Part shown: piece after piece, positions 1-8,668 of the stretch
How the letters are laid out: the number at the start of each line of letters is the position of its first letter
Position numbering within the stretch: the first letter of the stretch is position 1
NCBI GenBank assembly: GCA_034003325.1
Contig: JAVEYW010000003.1
Location: forward strand, 124,001-188,000
Origin: Desulfobacterales bacterium
Lineage (GTDB): Bacteria; Desulfobacterota; Desulfobacteria; Desulfobacterales; JAFDDL01
Direction: 5' to 3'
Length of the DNA: 64,000 nucleotides
The notes under the pieces: generated by a model
Seen by the model: the letters and a program-made list of their open reading frames with translations, nothing else
What the model was told of the DNA's origin: nothing
Database searches by the model: none
Translations under genes and position numbers: made by a program

Positions 1-628
1 GTTGAATATCATCAAAAATGATATGCTCATAGACCTCATCACTGACGATCAGCACACCTGTTTTACTGACAAGCCCTATCAATTCAGAGATATCTTCAGC
101 GGACAGCACTGCGCCGGTCGGGTTATGCGGCGAGTTAAGGATAATCAGTCGCGTCCTGGCCGTAATCGCTCTTCGAACTTCACGCCAATCAATGTGATAG
201 GATGGATGGTGCAATGGTACAAACACGGGAATCCCACCGCTCAATCGAACGACCGGCACATAGGCGTCGTAGGCCGGTTCAAACATCACCACCTCATCGC
301 CCGGTTTCACGACTGAAGTAATCGCGCAAAACAGCGCTTCGGTCGCACCCGAAGTCACCGTCATTTCAGTGATCGGGTCGTAAGTCGCACGGTATAACTG
401 CTTAACCTTGTCGGCAATGGCTTCTCGTAGGGGTAAAATTCCCTGCATCGGCGCATATTGGTTATGCCCGGCGCGCATATGCCGGTCCACCAGTGCCACC
501 AGTTCAGGGGAAACATCAAAGTCTGGAAATCCCTGGGAGAGATTAATGGCGTTATTTTCGTTGGAAAGCGCCGTCATTACAGCAAAAATAGTGACGCCCA
601 CATCAGGCAACTTGGAGTCTATCTCCAT
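1..628 (-). CDS. Methionine aminotransferase-like PLP enzyme (3' part missing)
   Basis: Fold-type I PLP aminotransferase, cut by the window edge; about 209 N-terminal residues are visible. The start of the protein (KLPDVGVTIFAVM, then INLSQGFPDFD) closely resembles E. coli YbdL, a methionine-preferring transaminase that may help recycle 2-oxo-4-methylthiobutanoate. Further on come NQYAPMQG, TSGATEAL, a Tyr-containing EPAYDAY segment, LNSPHNPTG and SDEVYEH, all PLP-contact motifs of the class I/II family. The Schiff-base lysine would lie beyond the window. The ATG at 628 is preceded by a purine-rich GAGGGGGG stretch. Substrate is inferred from similarity only; a kynurenine or glutamine transaminase of the same subfamily is the alternative. 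Confidence 0.88.
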   Translation of the reverse strand, partial: MEIDSKLPDVGVTIFAVMTALSNENNAINLSQGFPDFDVSPELVALVDRHMRAGHNQYAPMQGILPLREAIADKVKQLYRATYDPITEMTVTSGATEALFCAITSVVKPGDEVVMFEPAYDAYVPVVRLSGGIPVFVPLHHPSYHIDWREVRRAITARTRLIILNSPHNPTGAVLSAEDISELIGLVSKTGVLIVSDEVYEHIIFDDIQ

Positions 629-841
629 ATGGCTACACCCCCCTCTTCTCGTATTATTTGAATAGCGCTGTATCAAAAGAAGATTCTGTACGTCCGGCAA
701 GGGTTTTCAAAAGGGGCCATCATATACAAGGCGTTATTATTGGTGGGGGTCGAGCGAAAGAACTCAGCTGTTCCATTCATCGCGGAAAGATTGCCCGCCC
801 AAGAGCAAGCCGATAGCTCCGGACAGTCGGCAAAAAAAATG

Positions 842-1117
842 TCAATTTTTGATAAACCCACTGATAATCACCAATATTCCGCCCACGATCAGCAGCAGGA
901 CATAGAGCGGTGAAGCGGCGATATAATCAGCCGCGCGATCCATACCCAGCCAGGAGAGTTTATCGATCCATTCGAGATGTTCGGGGTTTACAACATCATA
1001 AAGGCACAGGCTTTTCCATTGCCCCTCTTGCCCCGTTAAACTGGATAGCGCCTGAAAACCCAACAGCAGCAAGCCCGCAATACAAAACAAACCCCCGGTG
1101 ATTGACCATTTCGACAT
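842..1117 (-). CDS. Small two-helix membrane protein, unknown function
   Basis: A 91-residue protein with two hydrophobic segments, roughly residues 6-28 and 67-88, joined by a polar loop containing WKSLCLYDVVNP and a Trp-rich patch. It ends in a short basic tail. The ATG at 1117 is preferred to the GTG at 1126 because a GAGGAG ribosome site lies 8 bases upstream of it. The gene lies between the aminotransferase and a cytochrome c3 gene on the same strand. I do not recognise the family; it looks like an inner-membrane protein with both ends on the same side. Nothing links it functionally to its neighbours. Confidence 0.6.
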   Translation of the reverse strand: MSKWSITGGLFCIAGLLLLGFQALSSLTGQEGQWKSLCLYDVVNPEHLEWIDKLSWLGMDRAADYIAASPLYVLLLIVGGILVIISGFIKN

Positions 1118-1323
1118 GTTGCACACTCCTCTGGGCCATTAATGTGCCACCCTATTTAACCGTTCAAAAACAGACGGGAATATAACCTACTTTTTTTCAG
1201 ATGTCGATGTTAACGCTAAAAAATCTTGCGAATATTTTGAAAGAGATCGATGCGTTTTCAGAAGATCATCGTGGCAATGGATGGTGAGAACGCATGAAAA
1301 ATGCAGACTGGAAAATACGGAAA

Positions 1324-1360
1324 CAGTGCCCGTTTTCTTTATGCGGAAAACGGGGCACTG
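1324..1360 (-). terminator. Strong inverted repeat, possible terminator of the cytochrome c3 gene
   Basis: Arms CAGTGCCCGTTTTC and GAAAACGGGGCACTG pair with one bulged G around an 8-base loop. Read on the minus strand it lies 71 bases past the stop of the cytochrome c3 gene and is followed by a T-rich, imperfect tail (GTTTCCGTATTTTCC). The rest of the 313-base gap 1118-1430 shows no convincing gene. Confidence 0.4.
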
Positions 1361-1430
1361 CATCGATTTAAGAGAAACGACCAATTCAACACGTATGCCA
1401 AATTATATCAGACAGTTTTGATTAGACTGA

Positions 1431-1910
1431 CTAATTTCCCTCTTTGGGATGGCATTCAATACAACCGGTTGGCCCGGTTTTAGGCAACTCGGCGGTCAAC
1501 TGGGTCTTCGAAAGTTCAAGCGCTTTATTTTCTTGCTTAATCTGTTTGTGACAGCCGATACATAGCTCATGATAGGCTTTTTTATAATATTTCAAAGCCA
1601 GTTTGTCAGGTGAAGTATCTGCGTCGGCCGTTTGCGGCGTTTTAAGCTGGTCATGACATCCCGATGTTGTGCAGTTCTGAACCGTCTCTTTTCCAGTCCA
1701 TGTATGGTGGCAACGCTGGCAGGCATAGCTGAAATGAGTGCCATGAGGAAATTCAACCGATGCCCTGAGCTGCTCAGCCCCACTGAGCGGCTCAAGCGTC
1801 AGGACCTGCATCGGAATACACAATTCATCCAATTCCTCGGAAACCGCAACTGAAAAACATACAGCCGTCGACAAAACTACGCACAGAACCACCAAACCTA
1901 TGCTACGCAT
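1431..1910 (-). CDS. Tetraheme cytochrome c3-type periplasmic protein
   Basis: 159 residues with an N-terminal signal peptide (hydrophobic residues 4-24). Four heme-attachment sites are visible: CQRCH, CTTSGCH, CIGCH and CIECH. The second has four residues between the cysteines, a spacing known in class III cytochromes. The HFSYACQRCHH segment supplies likely axial histidines. Such proteins shuttle low-potential electrons between periplasmic hydrogenases or formate dehydrogenases and membrane complexes in sulfate reducers. The ATG at 1910 follows AGGAGG at six bases. It seems to stand alone, with a possible hairpin terminator downstream. The precise redox partner cannot be read from the sequence. 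Confidence 0.88.
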   Translation of the reverse strand: MRSIGLVVLCVVLSTAVCFSVAVSEELDELCIPMQVLTLEPLSGAEQLRASVEFPHGTHFSYACQRCHHTWTGKETVQNCTTSGCHDQLKTPQTADADTSPDKLALKYYKKAYHELCIGCHKQIKQENKALELSKTQLTAELPKTGPTGCIECHPKEGN

Positions 1911-2075
1911 CCTCTTCCTCCTAAATTAAAGCTTAAGTTCCCATATATTATCATTGGCTCCAAGGCGGTTTCTATAGTATGTCTTTAAAAAACTTTCAAT
2001 CATAAATTCATCCGCGGCTTGTTTTTTCAATTTATCGAACTTTTAGCGGCCAATGCCGGATACTTGACATCGCGC

Positions 2076-2104
2076 TTGCAGGAATGATCGGCTCCGCTTA
2101 TACT
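2076..2104 (+). promoter_or_regulatory. Sigma70-type promoter candidate
   Basis: TTGCAG at 2076-2081 and TATACT at 2099-2104 are separated by 17 bases. They would start a transcript about 40 bases before the ATG of the DUF4197-like gene at 2152. Confidence 0.5.
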
Positions 2105-2151
2105 TGGGAAAATGTCTTTTATTCAATTTCAAACAAAAGGAGGATCTGTTC

Positions 2152-2895
2152 ATGAATATGTTTCGAATTACATTCATAGCGATTGGCATCTTTTTGTTCG
2201 CCCCTCAGTATTGCCATGCCGAATGGGGTGATATCATCACTCAAACCAAGGACCAGGTGCTGAAAGGTTCTCTTGGGGGCGCCGGCGGCTCCCTGAGCGA
2301 TTCCGATATTATTCAGGGGCTGAAGGAAGCTTTGAATATCGGTACAGAAAACGCGGTCGGTACGTTATCCCAATCGGATGGTTTTTTGTCAAACCGGGAC
2401 GTCAAAATATTACTGCCCGATTCCGTAAAAAAGGCGGAAGGCCTGCTTAGAGCGGCCGGATATGGCCAAACAGTAGATAACTTTGAACTCAGCATGAACA
2501 GGGCTGCGGAAAAAGCCGTCCCCGAAGCCACCGGCATTTTTAAGAACGCCATTCTGCAAATGAGTTTTGAGGATGCGAACAAAATATTAAATGGGCGCGA
2601 TAACGAAGCCACTTTGTTTTTTAAAGAAAAAACCTCGGATGATCTCACCGGGCTCTTTAAACCGATCGTTCATAACGCCATGAACGAAGTGGGCGTCACC
2701 AAAAACTTTCAGGACATGAGCCAAAAGCTTGAGATGATACCCATGGCAAGCAGCCTGAACCTTGATCTGGACAGCTATGTCACCGATAAAACATTGGATG
2801 GCCTTTTTTTCATGATCGCCCAAGAGGAAAAAAAGATTCGGGAAAACCCGACTGCCAGAGTCACCGATATTCTTAAAAAAGTTTTCGCCAAATAA
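2152..2895 (+). CDS. DUF4197-like exported protein
   Basis: 247 residues. The signal peptide (MNMFRITFIAIGIFLF, cleavage probably after CHA) is followed by a mostly helical domain. The order of motifs (GLKEAL near the start, the central NRAAEKAVPEA segment, FKPIVHNAMNEVG, and a C-terminal LDGLFFMIAQEEKKIRENP stretch) matches what I remember of DUF4197, a widespread secreted family of unknown function. The ATG at 2152 has an AAAAGGAGG ribosome site and the sigma70-like promoter at 2076-2104 in front. An upstream in-frame TTG at 2104 would destroy the signal peptide context and is not favoured. It appears monocistronic. Confidence 0.78.
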   Translation: MNMFRITFIAIGIFLFAPQYCHAEWGDIITQTKDQVLKGSLGGAGGSLSDSDIIQGLKEALNIGTENAVGTLSQSDGFLSNRDVKILLPDSVKKAEGLLRAAGYGQTVDNFELSMNRAAEKAVPEATGIFKNAILQMSFEDANKILNGRDNEATLFFKEKTSDDLTGLFKPIVHNAMNEVGVTKNFQDMSQKLEMIPMASSLNLDLDSYVTDKTLDGLFFMIAQEEKKIRENPTARVTDILKKVFAK

Positions 2896-3099
2896 ACATC
2901 AAGACTTTTAATGTTGACCAACCTGCCGAGATGACCTAATTAAACAAGTTTTATGACGGCAAGGGGGCATGGTCAACCATGTTACGTCAGTGCGCCGGGG
3001 GAGGTCGCGATGTTCCGGGTGAATTGATGCGCCATCGTGTCGTTATTGCTTAGGCCGATGAACAACAGATGAAAAAAGGAAGGATGCAAGGAGCACACC

Positions 3100-4182
3100 A
3101 TGAGTAAAACTTATAACATCGCCGTTATTCCGGGCGACGGGACAGGGCCTGAAGTGGTTGCCGAAGGGAAAAAAGCGCTCCAGACGGCTGCAAGCAAGTA
3201 TGACTTCAAATTGGAAATGACTGATTTTGACTTCGGTGGAGATCGCTATATCCGCACCGGTGAAATTCTTCCGTCCTCGGCCATTGAGGACTTGAAACAA
3301 TTTGATGCGATCTTCCTCGGCGCTATCGGTCATCCGGAAGTTAAGCCCGGCATTCTCGAAAAGGGTATTTTGTTAACCCTCCGTTTCGGGCTGGATCAAT
3401 ATATCAATTTGCGACCGGTCCGGCTTTATCCGGGCGTTGAAACGCCATTGAAAAACAAAACACCGGAACATATCGACTATGTGGTCGTCCGGGAAAATAC
3501 CGGTGGCATTTATACCGGAACCGGCGGCATTTCCATGAAGGGAACGCCCCATGAAGTAGCCGTTCAAAGCATGGTTTATAATCGATTTCAGGTGGAACGA
3601 TGCCTTCGCTATGCCTTTGAATATGCGCAAAAGCATGGCAAGAAAGCACGCGGCAAGGGGGACGCCAACACGCTCGCGCTCGTTGGAAAAACCAATGTTC
3701 TTACCTTTGTATTCGACCTTTGGGACCGGGTGTTTCACGAGGTGGGTGCCGCCGATTACCCGGATGTTAAACGGGAATACTATCATGTGGACGCTACCTG
3801 TATGTATATGGTCAAAAGCCCCGAGTGGTTCGATGTGTTGGTGACCAGCAATATGTTCGGCGACATCATCACGGATCTCGGTGCGGAAACGCAAGGCGGC
3901 ATGGGTATCGCCGCGGGCGGAAATATCAATCCGAGTGGTGTCAGCATGTTTGAGCCTATCGGCGGCTCGGCGCCCAAGTATACGGGGCAGAACATCATTA
4001 ACCCCCTGGCGGCCATCTGTGCCGGTGCCATGATGCTGGAAACCCTCGGCGAAGATGAAGCCGCCAACGCCATCGAGGCCGCGGTAAGGAATGTTACCGC
4101 TACCAAGATACAAAGCCTGAGTGCCGGTCGTATGGGGCATACCACCACCCAAGTAGGCGATCTCGTGGCTGAGCGAATATAG
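3100..4182 (+). CDS. leuB: 3-isopropylmalate dehydrogenase
   Basis: NAD-dependent beta-decarboxylating dehydrogenase, 360 residues, the usual LeuB length. It oxidises (2R,3S)-3-isopropylmalate to 2-oxoisocaproate in cytoplasmic leucine synthesis. Visible signatures are [11 protein letters not shown] at the N-terminus, the substrate-binding arginines in [25 protein letters not shown], the catalytic region around [13 protein letters not shown] with its metal-binding aspartates, and the NAD-binding stretch [14 protein letters not shown]. The ATG is preceded by AAGGAG. No other leu gene is in the window. Tartrate or isocitrate dehydrogenase relatives share the fold, but the length and motif context favour LeuB. 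Confidence 0.9.
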   Translation: MSKTYNIAVIPGDGTGPEVVAEGKKALQTAASKYDFKLEMTDFDFGGDRYIRTGEILPSSAIEDLKQFDAIFLGAIGHPEVKPGILEKGILLTLRFGLDQYINLRPVRLYPGVETPLKNKTPEHIDYVVVRENTGGIYTGTGGISMKGTPHEVAVQSMVYNRFQVERCLRYAFEYAQKHGKKARGKGDANTLALVGKTNVLTFVFDLWDRVFHEVGAADYPDVKREYYHVDATCMYMVKSPEWFDVLVTSNMFGDIITDLGAETQGGMGIAAGGNINPSGVSMFEPIGGSAPKYTGQNIINPLAAICAGAMMLETLGEDEAANAIEAAVRNVTATKIQSLSAGRMGHTTTQVGDLVAERI

Positions 4183-4223
4183 CGTCCAGTGATTAAAATC
4201 AGATAATATTTACCCATTGCGAT

Positions 4224-5399
4224 ATGGTAACCATGAAAACGGTTCACCGAATATTTTTTCAAAACGCCAAGAAAATGGCGGCGCTGTCAAACGAAAGCGT
4301 CGCCCTGATGGTCACTTCTCCCCCATACCCGATGATCGCTATGTGGGATGAGTTATTTGTTCAAATGGATCGTTCCATTAAAAAGGCGCTTCGGGACGGT
4401 GAGGCGATGACGGCCTTTGAACTGATACATCACTGTCTTGATCCCGTATGGCGCGAAGTATACCGGGTACTGGTTCCCGGCGGCATCGCCTGTATCAATA
4501 TCGGGGATGCCACCCGAACCATCGCGGGTAATTTCGGGCTTTACCCGAACCATGCGCGCATTCTGAGCGCTCTGGTCACCATCGGATTTTCTCCGTTGCC
4601 GGAAATTCTCTGGCGCAAACAAACCAATGCGCCCAATAAATTCATGGGCTCGGGCATGCTGCCGCCCGGCGCTTATGTGACTTTGGAGCACGAGCATATT
4701 CTCATCTTGAGAAAAGGCGCAAAACGGGAATTTGCCACCCCGGAGGAAAAACGAAACCGTCAGGAAAGCGCGTTTTTCTGGGAAGAGCGCAACCAATGGT
4801 TCTCAGATGTTTGGATGGATTTAAAAGGAACAACCCAGCGGCTGATCGATAATGACGCCCGTCAACGCAGCGCGGCCTATCCCTTTGAATTGCCGTACCG
4901 GCTGATCAACATGTTCTCTGTCAAGGGGGATTTGGTGTTGGATCCTTTTCTCGGAACCGGCGCCACCATGGCTGCGGCCATTGCGGCCGGGCGGGACAGC
5001 GTCGGGTTCGAATTATCTTCCGAGTTTCTCACCGTCATTCACAATCGAATTGACACCATCGTACAATTCGCCAATGAACGGATTAAAGAAAGACTTGCCG
5101 CGCATGTTGAATTTGTGAAAGAAAGAGTGCGAACAAACGGCCCGTTGAAGCATCGAAATGAATATTACGGCTTTCCCGTGGTCACTAGCCAGGAAGCCCG
5201 TTTGATCATCAACGCGCTGCAGAAAGCCGAAAAGATCAATGACACGACGATTTCCATCGATTATGGGAAAAACCCTCAACCCGACTTTATACTGAAATGG
5301 GAAGAGCCTCCGGAAACCGGCGCCGGGCCGGGCAGACCAAGCGGAAAAAAGAAAGCAGTTCCTGAAAAACCTTCACAGCAGCAGCTGTTTGGTTTTTAA
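4224..5399 (+). CDS. Orphan DNA methyltransferase, beta-class, probably N4-cytosine
   Basis: 391 residues. The catalytic motif TSPPY is near residues 31-35. The AdoMet-binding motif DPFLGTGAT is near residues 240-248, followed by GFELSSEF. Motif IV before motif I is the beta-class order, and the Ser/Thr-PPY form is typical of N4-cytosine rather than N6-adenine enzymes. The C-terminal third is charged and has a GRPSGKKK basic tail that may contact DNA. It starts 41 bases after leuB. No restriction enzyme, specificity subunit or Vsr gene is nearby, so it looks like a solitary methyltransferase. The start could be ATG 4224 or 4233; neither has a clear ribosome site. Confidence 0.82.
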   Translation: MVTMKTVHRIFFQNAKKMAALSNESVALMVTSPPYPMIAMWDELFVQMDRSIKKALRDGEAMTAFELIHHCLDPVWREVYRVLVPGGIACINIGDATRTIAGNFGLYPNHARILSALVTIGFSPLPEILWRKQTNAPNKFMGSGMLPPGAYVTLEHEHILILRKGAKREFATPEEKRNRQESAFFWEERNQWFSDVWMDLKGTTQRLIDNDARQRSAAYPFELPYRLINMFSVKGDLVLDPFLGTGATMAAAIAAGRDSVGFELSSEFLTVIHNRIDTIVQFANERIKERLAAHVEFVKERVRTNGPLKHRNEYYGFPVVTSQEARLIINALQKAEKINDTTISIDYGKNPQPDFILKWEEPPETGAGPGRPSGKKKAVPEKPSQQQLFGF

Positions 5400-5420
5400 T
5401 TCAAAACGGATCACACCGAT

Positions 5421-6401
5421 TCATCTTCTCCCCACCAGATATATCAGGTAGCCGGCGTAGCAGGCCAGTAACACCAATCCATTTACACGGGTAAGGGTAT
5501 AAGTCCGTCTCATCATCACCCACGGTAGAAAACTGATGAACATCATCACGAAATAATCCATCATCAAGCCGCTTTTTAAAAACCCGCCTGGAATCAATAT
5601 GGGCCGAAAAATGGCGGCGCCGCCGATGACGGAAAGAATGTTAAACACATTGCTGCCCACTAAATTTCCAAGGCTGATATCCATTTGCCTTCGAACGGCG
5701 GCAACCACGGAGGTAGCCAGCTCCGGCAGGGACGTGCCGAAGGCAACGATCGTAAGACCGATCAGCTTTTCGCTGAGCCCCAAGGTTGTCATAATGTTAA
5801 CGGCCGCATTCACCACTATCTGAGCGCCTCCAATCACGCCGGCAATACCGATCAGAATCCATAAAATCTGACGGGATCGTTTTTTAACAATGGAAATTTC
5901 TTCTCTTTCCAAAATCACCGCCGTTTTCTCGTCTCCGACGCCTAAATCAACCTTTTCCTTAACCAGCACATAGTTGTAAAAGATGTAGAAAATAACACCG
6001 CCGAAAAGACTTGCCCCCTCCCACCTGCCGATAACGGAATTGGCTGTTACGACCAGCAGATAAACGGACACACCCATCATAATGGGAATATCGCGCTGAA
6101 GGATAGAGGGGTGGCATGAGATGGGATGAAACACAGTGGCGGTACCCAGCACCAGAGCAATGTTACAAATATTACTGCCCACCACATTTCCGACGGCAAT
6201 CATGCTCTTGCCCTCAATAGCGGCAACAATGCTCACCACCAACTCCGGCGCAGAAGTACCGAACGCCACCACGGTCAACCCGATCACGACGGGACGAATA
6301 CCGAGACTGCTTGCCAGATTGGAGGCGCCTTTAACCAGCCATTCCGCACCGTAGTATAATAAGGAGAACCCCATCAAGCACCACGCAATATTCGCGCCCA
6401 T
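5421..6401 (-). CDS. Sodium/calcium exchanger family antiporter (YrbG type)
   Basis: 326 residues with about ten hydrophobic segments arranged as two homologous halves, the hallmark of the CaCA superfamily. The alpha-repeats are present in both halves: VAFGTSAPEL with GNVVGSNI in the first, and VAFGTSLPELATS with GNLVGSNV in the second. The acidic residues in these repeats bind the cation in characterised exchangers. A short acidic cytoplasmic loop lies in the middle. It probably exchanges Ca2+ for Na+ or H+ across the inner membrane. A purine-rich GGAAAGAGAGAGAG tract precedes the ATG. It is convergent with the methyltransferase gene. Ion specificity is inferred. Confidence 0.88.
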   Translation of the reverse strand: MGANIAWCLMGFSLLYYGAEWLVKGASNLASSLGIRPVVIGLTVVAFGTSAPELVVSIVAAIEGKSMIAVGNVVGSNICNIALVLGTATVFHPISCHPSILQRDIPIMMGVSVYLLVVTANSVIGRWEGASLFGGVIFYIFYNYVLVKEKVDLGVGDEKTAVILEREEISIVKKRSRQILWILIGIAGVIGGAQIVVNAAVNIMTTLGLSEKLIGLTIVAFGTSLPELATSVVAAVRRQMDISLGNLVGSNVFNILSVIGGAAIFRPILIPGGFLKSGLMMDYFVMMFISFLPWVMMRRTYTLTRVNGLVLLACYAGYLIYLVGRR

Positions 6402-6602
6402 TGCTCTCTCTCTTTCCTGACTGGTCTCGCCGTCAACCGCGCGTGTGGGTGTTATATGGAACGATATTCTGTCGTTTCAATGGGCATACGCGGGAATAAG
6501 TAATTGTTACAACACATCAGCAGTCCTTGTACAAAATCATGTCTTTAAGAAACCAGGAAATAAAAAATGGGCTCGGCATTATCCGTAACCCATTGTTTTA
6601 TT

Positions 6603-6690
6603 TGGTGCCTAGGACGAGAATCGAACTCGTACAGTCACAAGGACCGAGGGATTTTAAGTCCCTTGCGTCTACCTATTCCGCCACCCAGGC
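6603..6690 (-). tRNA. tRNA-Leu (UAA), CCA encoded
   Basis: The acceptor arm GCCTGGG pairs with CCTAGGC, followed by discriminator A and an encoded CCA. There is a long variable arm, a T-loop GTTCGATTC, and an anticodon loop CTTAAAA in a five-pair stem, giving anticodon UAA. The D-arm GGTGGCGGAATAGGTAGACGC is typical of leucine tRNAs. Confidence 0.97.
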
Positions 6691-6721
6691 ATTTATCGCC
6701 GACTCTTGTTTTGTGCCGTTT

Positions 6722-6750
6722 CTGATACCCCAAATCTCATTGGATTGCAA
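6722..6750 (-). promoter_or_regulatory. Promoter candidate for tRNA-Leu
   Basis: On the minus strand TTGCAA and TATCAG are separated by 17 bases and end 32 bases before the 5' end of the tRNA. Confidence 0.5.
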
Positions 6751-7003
6751 GGGGAAATGCCCAGAAAGCCATATTACTGAGCACATGGCCATGGACCTTT
6801 TCCGCCCCTTGGGCCAAGAGCAACAGACGCACAGGCCAAGGCATAAAACCCTCGTCAAAGAGCGCCGGAGGTGATAACCGCCACGCTGAAAAGATTTGTA
6901 TGGATTGGTGAACTATGGTACGAGATTTCATTTGTTAAAATTATTTCGAATTCGATACCCGACGCCGTATTGTTTTGCCTTCAATTAAAGTTGATTGATT
7001 CGC
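6751..7003 (+). other. Non-coding stretch upstream of xseA
   Basis: Part of the 313-base gap between tRNA-Leu and xseA. Small open frames here show no start signal or recognisable protein. It presumably holds the promoter of the xseA-tlyA operon, but I find no clear -35/-10 pair. Confidence 0.4.
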
Positions 7004-8371
7004 ATGGAATTAAAAAATTCGCAGATTCAACAACCGATATATTCCGTTTCAAAGCTTACTAAAGAAATTAAAGCAATACTTGAGAACAAATTCCCATTCA
7101 TTTGGATTTCCGGCGAAATATCAAATCTAAGCATCCCTGCTTCCGGCCACTGCTATTTTACGCTAAAGGATAAAAACGCCCAGATCAGCGCCGTTATGTT
7201 TCGTGGTCAAAACCGTCAATTGAAATTCGAAATTGTCGACGGAATGCAAATGGTCGGGTTGGGAAGAATTAGCGTGTATGAACCCCGGGGAAGCTATCAG
7301 TTGATATTCGAGTTTCTCGAACCCAAGGGGGTGGGCGCGTTACAATTTGCCTTTGAACAGTTAAAAACGCGACTGGCGGATGAGGGGTTGTTTGATGCGG
7401 CGCATAAAAAGCCCCTACCCTTTCTCCCGAAAAAAATCGTTTTAATCACTTCCCCTTCCGGTGCCGTGGTTCATGACATGGTTCAGGTATTGAATCGTCG
7501 CTTTCCGGGCATGGATCTTTTAATTTTACCGGTGAAGGTGCAAGGGGAAGGCGCGGCCGAAGATGTGGTGGCCGCGATTCGGTTACTAAATGTTATAGAG
7601 CACGTGGATCTGGCAATATTGGCGCGGGGGGGAGGGTCGATAGAAGATCTTCAAGCGTTCAATCATGAGTCTGTCGCGCGCGCCATTTATGAGGCGGATA
7701 TTCCCATCGTATCGGCAATCGGTCATGAAACGGATTTTACGATAGCCGATTTTGTTGCAGATTTGCGTGCCCCGACGCCGTCTGCCGCCGCTGAACTGGT
7801 TGTCCCGCTCAAATACGACTTGGTCCGACGGGTGGAAATGCTCTCGCAACGGCTTCGCTTGTATTTCCATCAGGACATTGACCGAAAACGATTCCGAGTC
7901 GTCCAATTGGAGCGACGGCTGATTGATCCGCGCAAAAAGTATCAGGATTTTCTGCTTCGTCTTGATGAGTTGGTGGGCCGTTTGATCCGGAGCATTCAAG
8001 GCTCACAGACGTTATCCCGAGAGCGTCTCGCCCGGCGCACTGAACGACTCGGCGCCAATAACCCCGCCGTACGAATCGAACGATTTTATGATCAGTTGCG
8101 GCAAATCAACGGCAAGCTGTTTGTATCGCATCGATTCAATTATAATGAAAAACAAAGAGTGCTTCGGGAACTGATGGCAAAGCTGCATGCTTTAAGTCCG
8201 CTAGCAGTGCTCTCTCGCGGGTACAGCATCACGCGAACCGTGCCGGGTGAGGATATCGTAAAGGACGCAAGACAGGTTGTCAGCGGACAGGAATTGGAAA
8301 TTTTAATTCAAAAAGGATCTCTTCGGGTTAGTGTGTTAACGCCGGTGCCAAGCGTTAACGATATTCAATAA
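7004..8371 (+). CDS. xseA: Exodeoxyribonuclease VII large subunit
   Basis: 455 residues. An N-terminal OB-fold (about residues 10-105, with WISGEISN and GHCYFTLKD) is followed by the catalytic region, which has ITSPSGAVVHD, ARGGGSIEDL, IGHETDFT and RAPTPSAAAE. The tail is coiled-coil rich. With XseB it forms the cytoplasmic exonuclease VII that trims single-stranded DNA from both ends in repair. It heads a plus-strand run xseA-xseB-ispA-dxs-tlyA, a common order in proteobacteria. The ATG at 7004 is chosen. An in-frame TTG at 6995 is an alternative because the only purine-rich stretch (AAAG) lies nearer to it. Confidence 0.95.
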   Translation: MELKNSQIQQPIYSVSKLTKEIKAILENKFPFIWISGEISNLSIPASGHCYFTLKDKNAQISAVMFRGQNRQLKFEIVDGMQMVGLGRISVYEPRGSYQLIFEFLEPKGVGALQFAFEQLKTRLADEGLFDAAHKKPLPFLPKKIVLITSPSGAVVHDMVQVLNRRFPGMDLLILPVKVQGEGAAEDVVAAIRLLNVIEHVDLAILARGGGSIEDLQAFNHESVARAIYEADIPIVSAIGHETDFTIADFVADLRAPTPSAAAELVVPLKYDLVRRVEMLSQRLRLYFHQDIDRKRFRVVQLERRLIDPRKKYQDFLLRLDELVGRLIRSIQGSQTLSRERLARRTERLGANNPAVRIERFYDQLRQINGKLFVSHRFNYNEKQRVLRELMAKLHALSPLAVLSRGYSITRTVPGEDIVKDARQVVSGQELEILIQKGSLRVSVLTPVPSVNDIQ

Positions 8372-8413
8372 ATATTGCCCTATATGACCATAACGCCGAA
8401 TAAGGAATCCCTC

Positions 8414-8647
8414 ATGGCCATTCAATCATTTGAAACCGCTTTAGTAAAACTTGAAAAAATTGTGGAGGAAATGGAGTCCGGGGAATTGCCGCTTGAAAAA
8501 TCCTTAAAAAAATTCGAAGAAGGGGTGGCACTGTCAAGATTTTGCACCGAAAAGTTGGATGAATATGAAAAAAAAATCTCGCTCTTGCTAAAGGATTCAA
8601 ACGGCCATATGAAGGAGCAACGCATTGATGCCGAGTTCGATGGATAA
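8414..8647 (+). CDS. xseB: Exodeoxyribonuclease VII small subunit
   Basis: 77 residues with the family signature FETALVKLEKIVEEMESGELPLEKSL, here read from its parts FETALVKLE, ESGELPLE and FEEGV. It forms two helices that wrap the coiled-coil arms of XseA and is needed for nuclease activity. The ATG at 8414 follows AAGGAAT and gives the usual length. A start at 8375 would add 13 unconserved residues. It lies 42 bases after xseA and 21 before ispA. Confidence 0.94.
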   Translation: MAIQSFETALVKLEKIVEEMESGELPLEKSLKKFEEGVALSRFCTEKLDEYEKKISLLLKDSNGHMKEQRIDAEFDG

Positions 8648-8668
8648 CTATTTGAAATGAGGTTCGGA

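Noticed and set aside
673-861. 62-codon minus-strand frame
   Set aside because: No ribosome site, no protein-like pattern, and it overlaps the end of the two-helix membrane protein gene.
3373-4152. 259-codon minus-strand frame
   Set aside because: Shadow of leuB, which has all catalytic motifs on the other strand.
6527-6874. 115-codon plus-strand frame
   Set aside because: It runs through the antisense of tRNA-Leu; typical spurious open frame.
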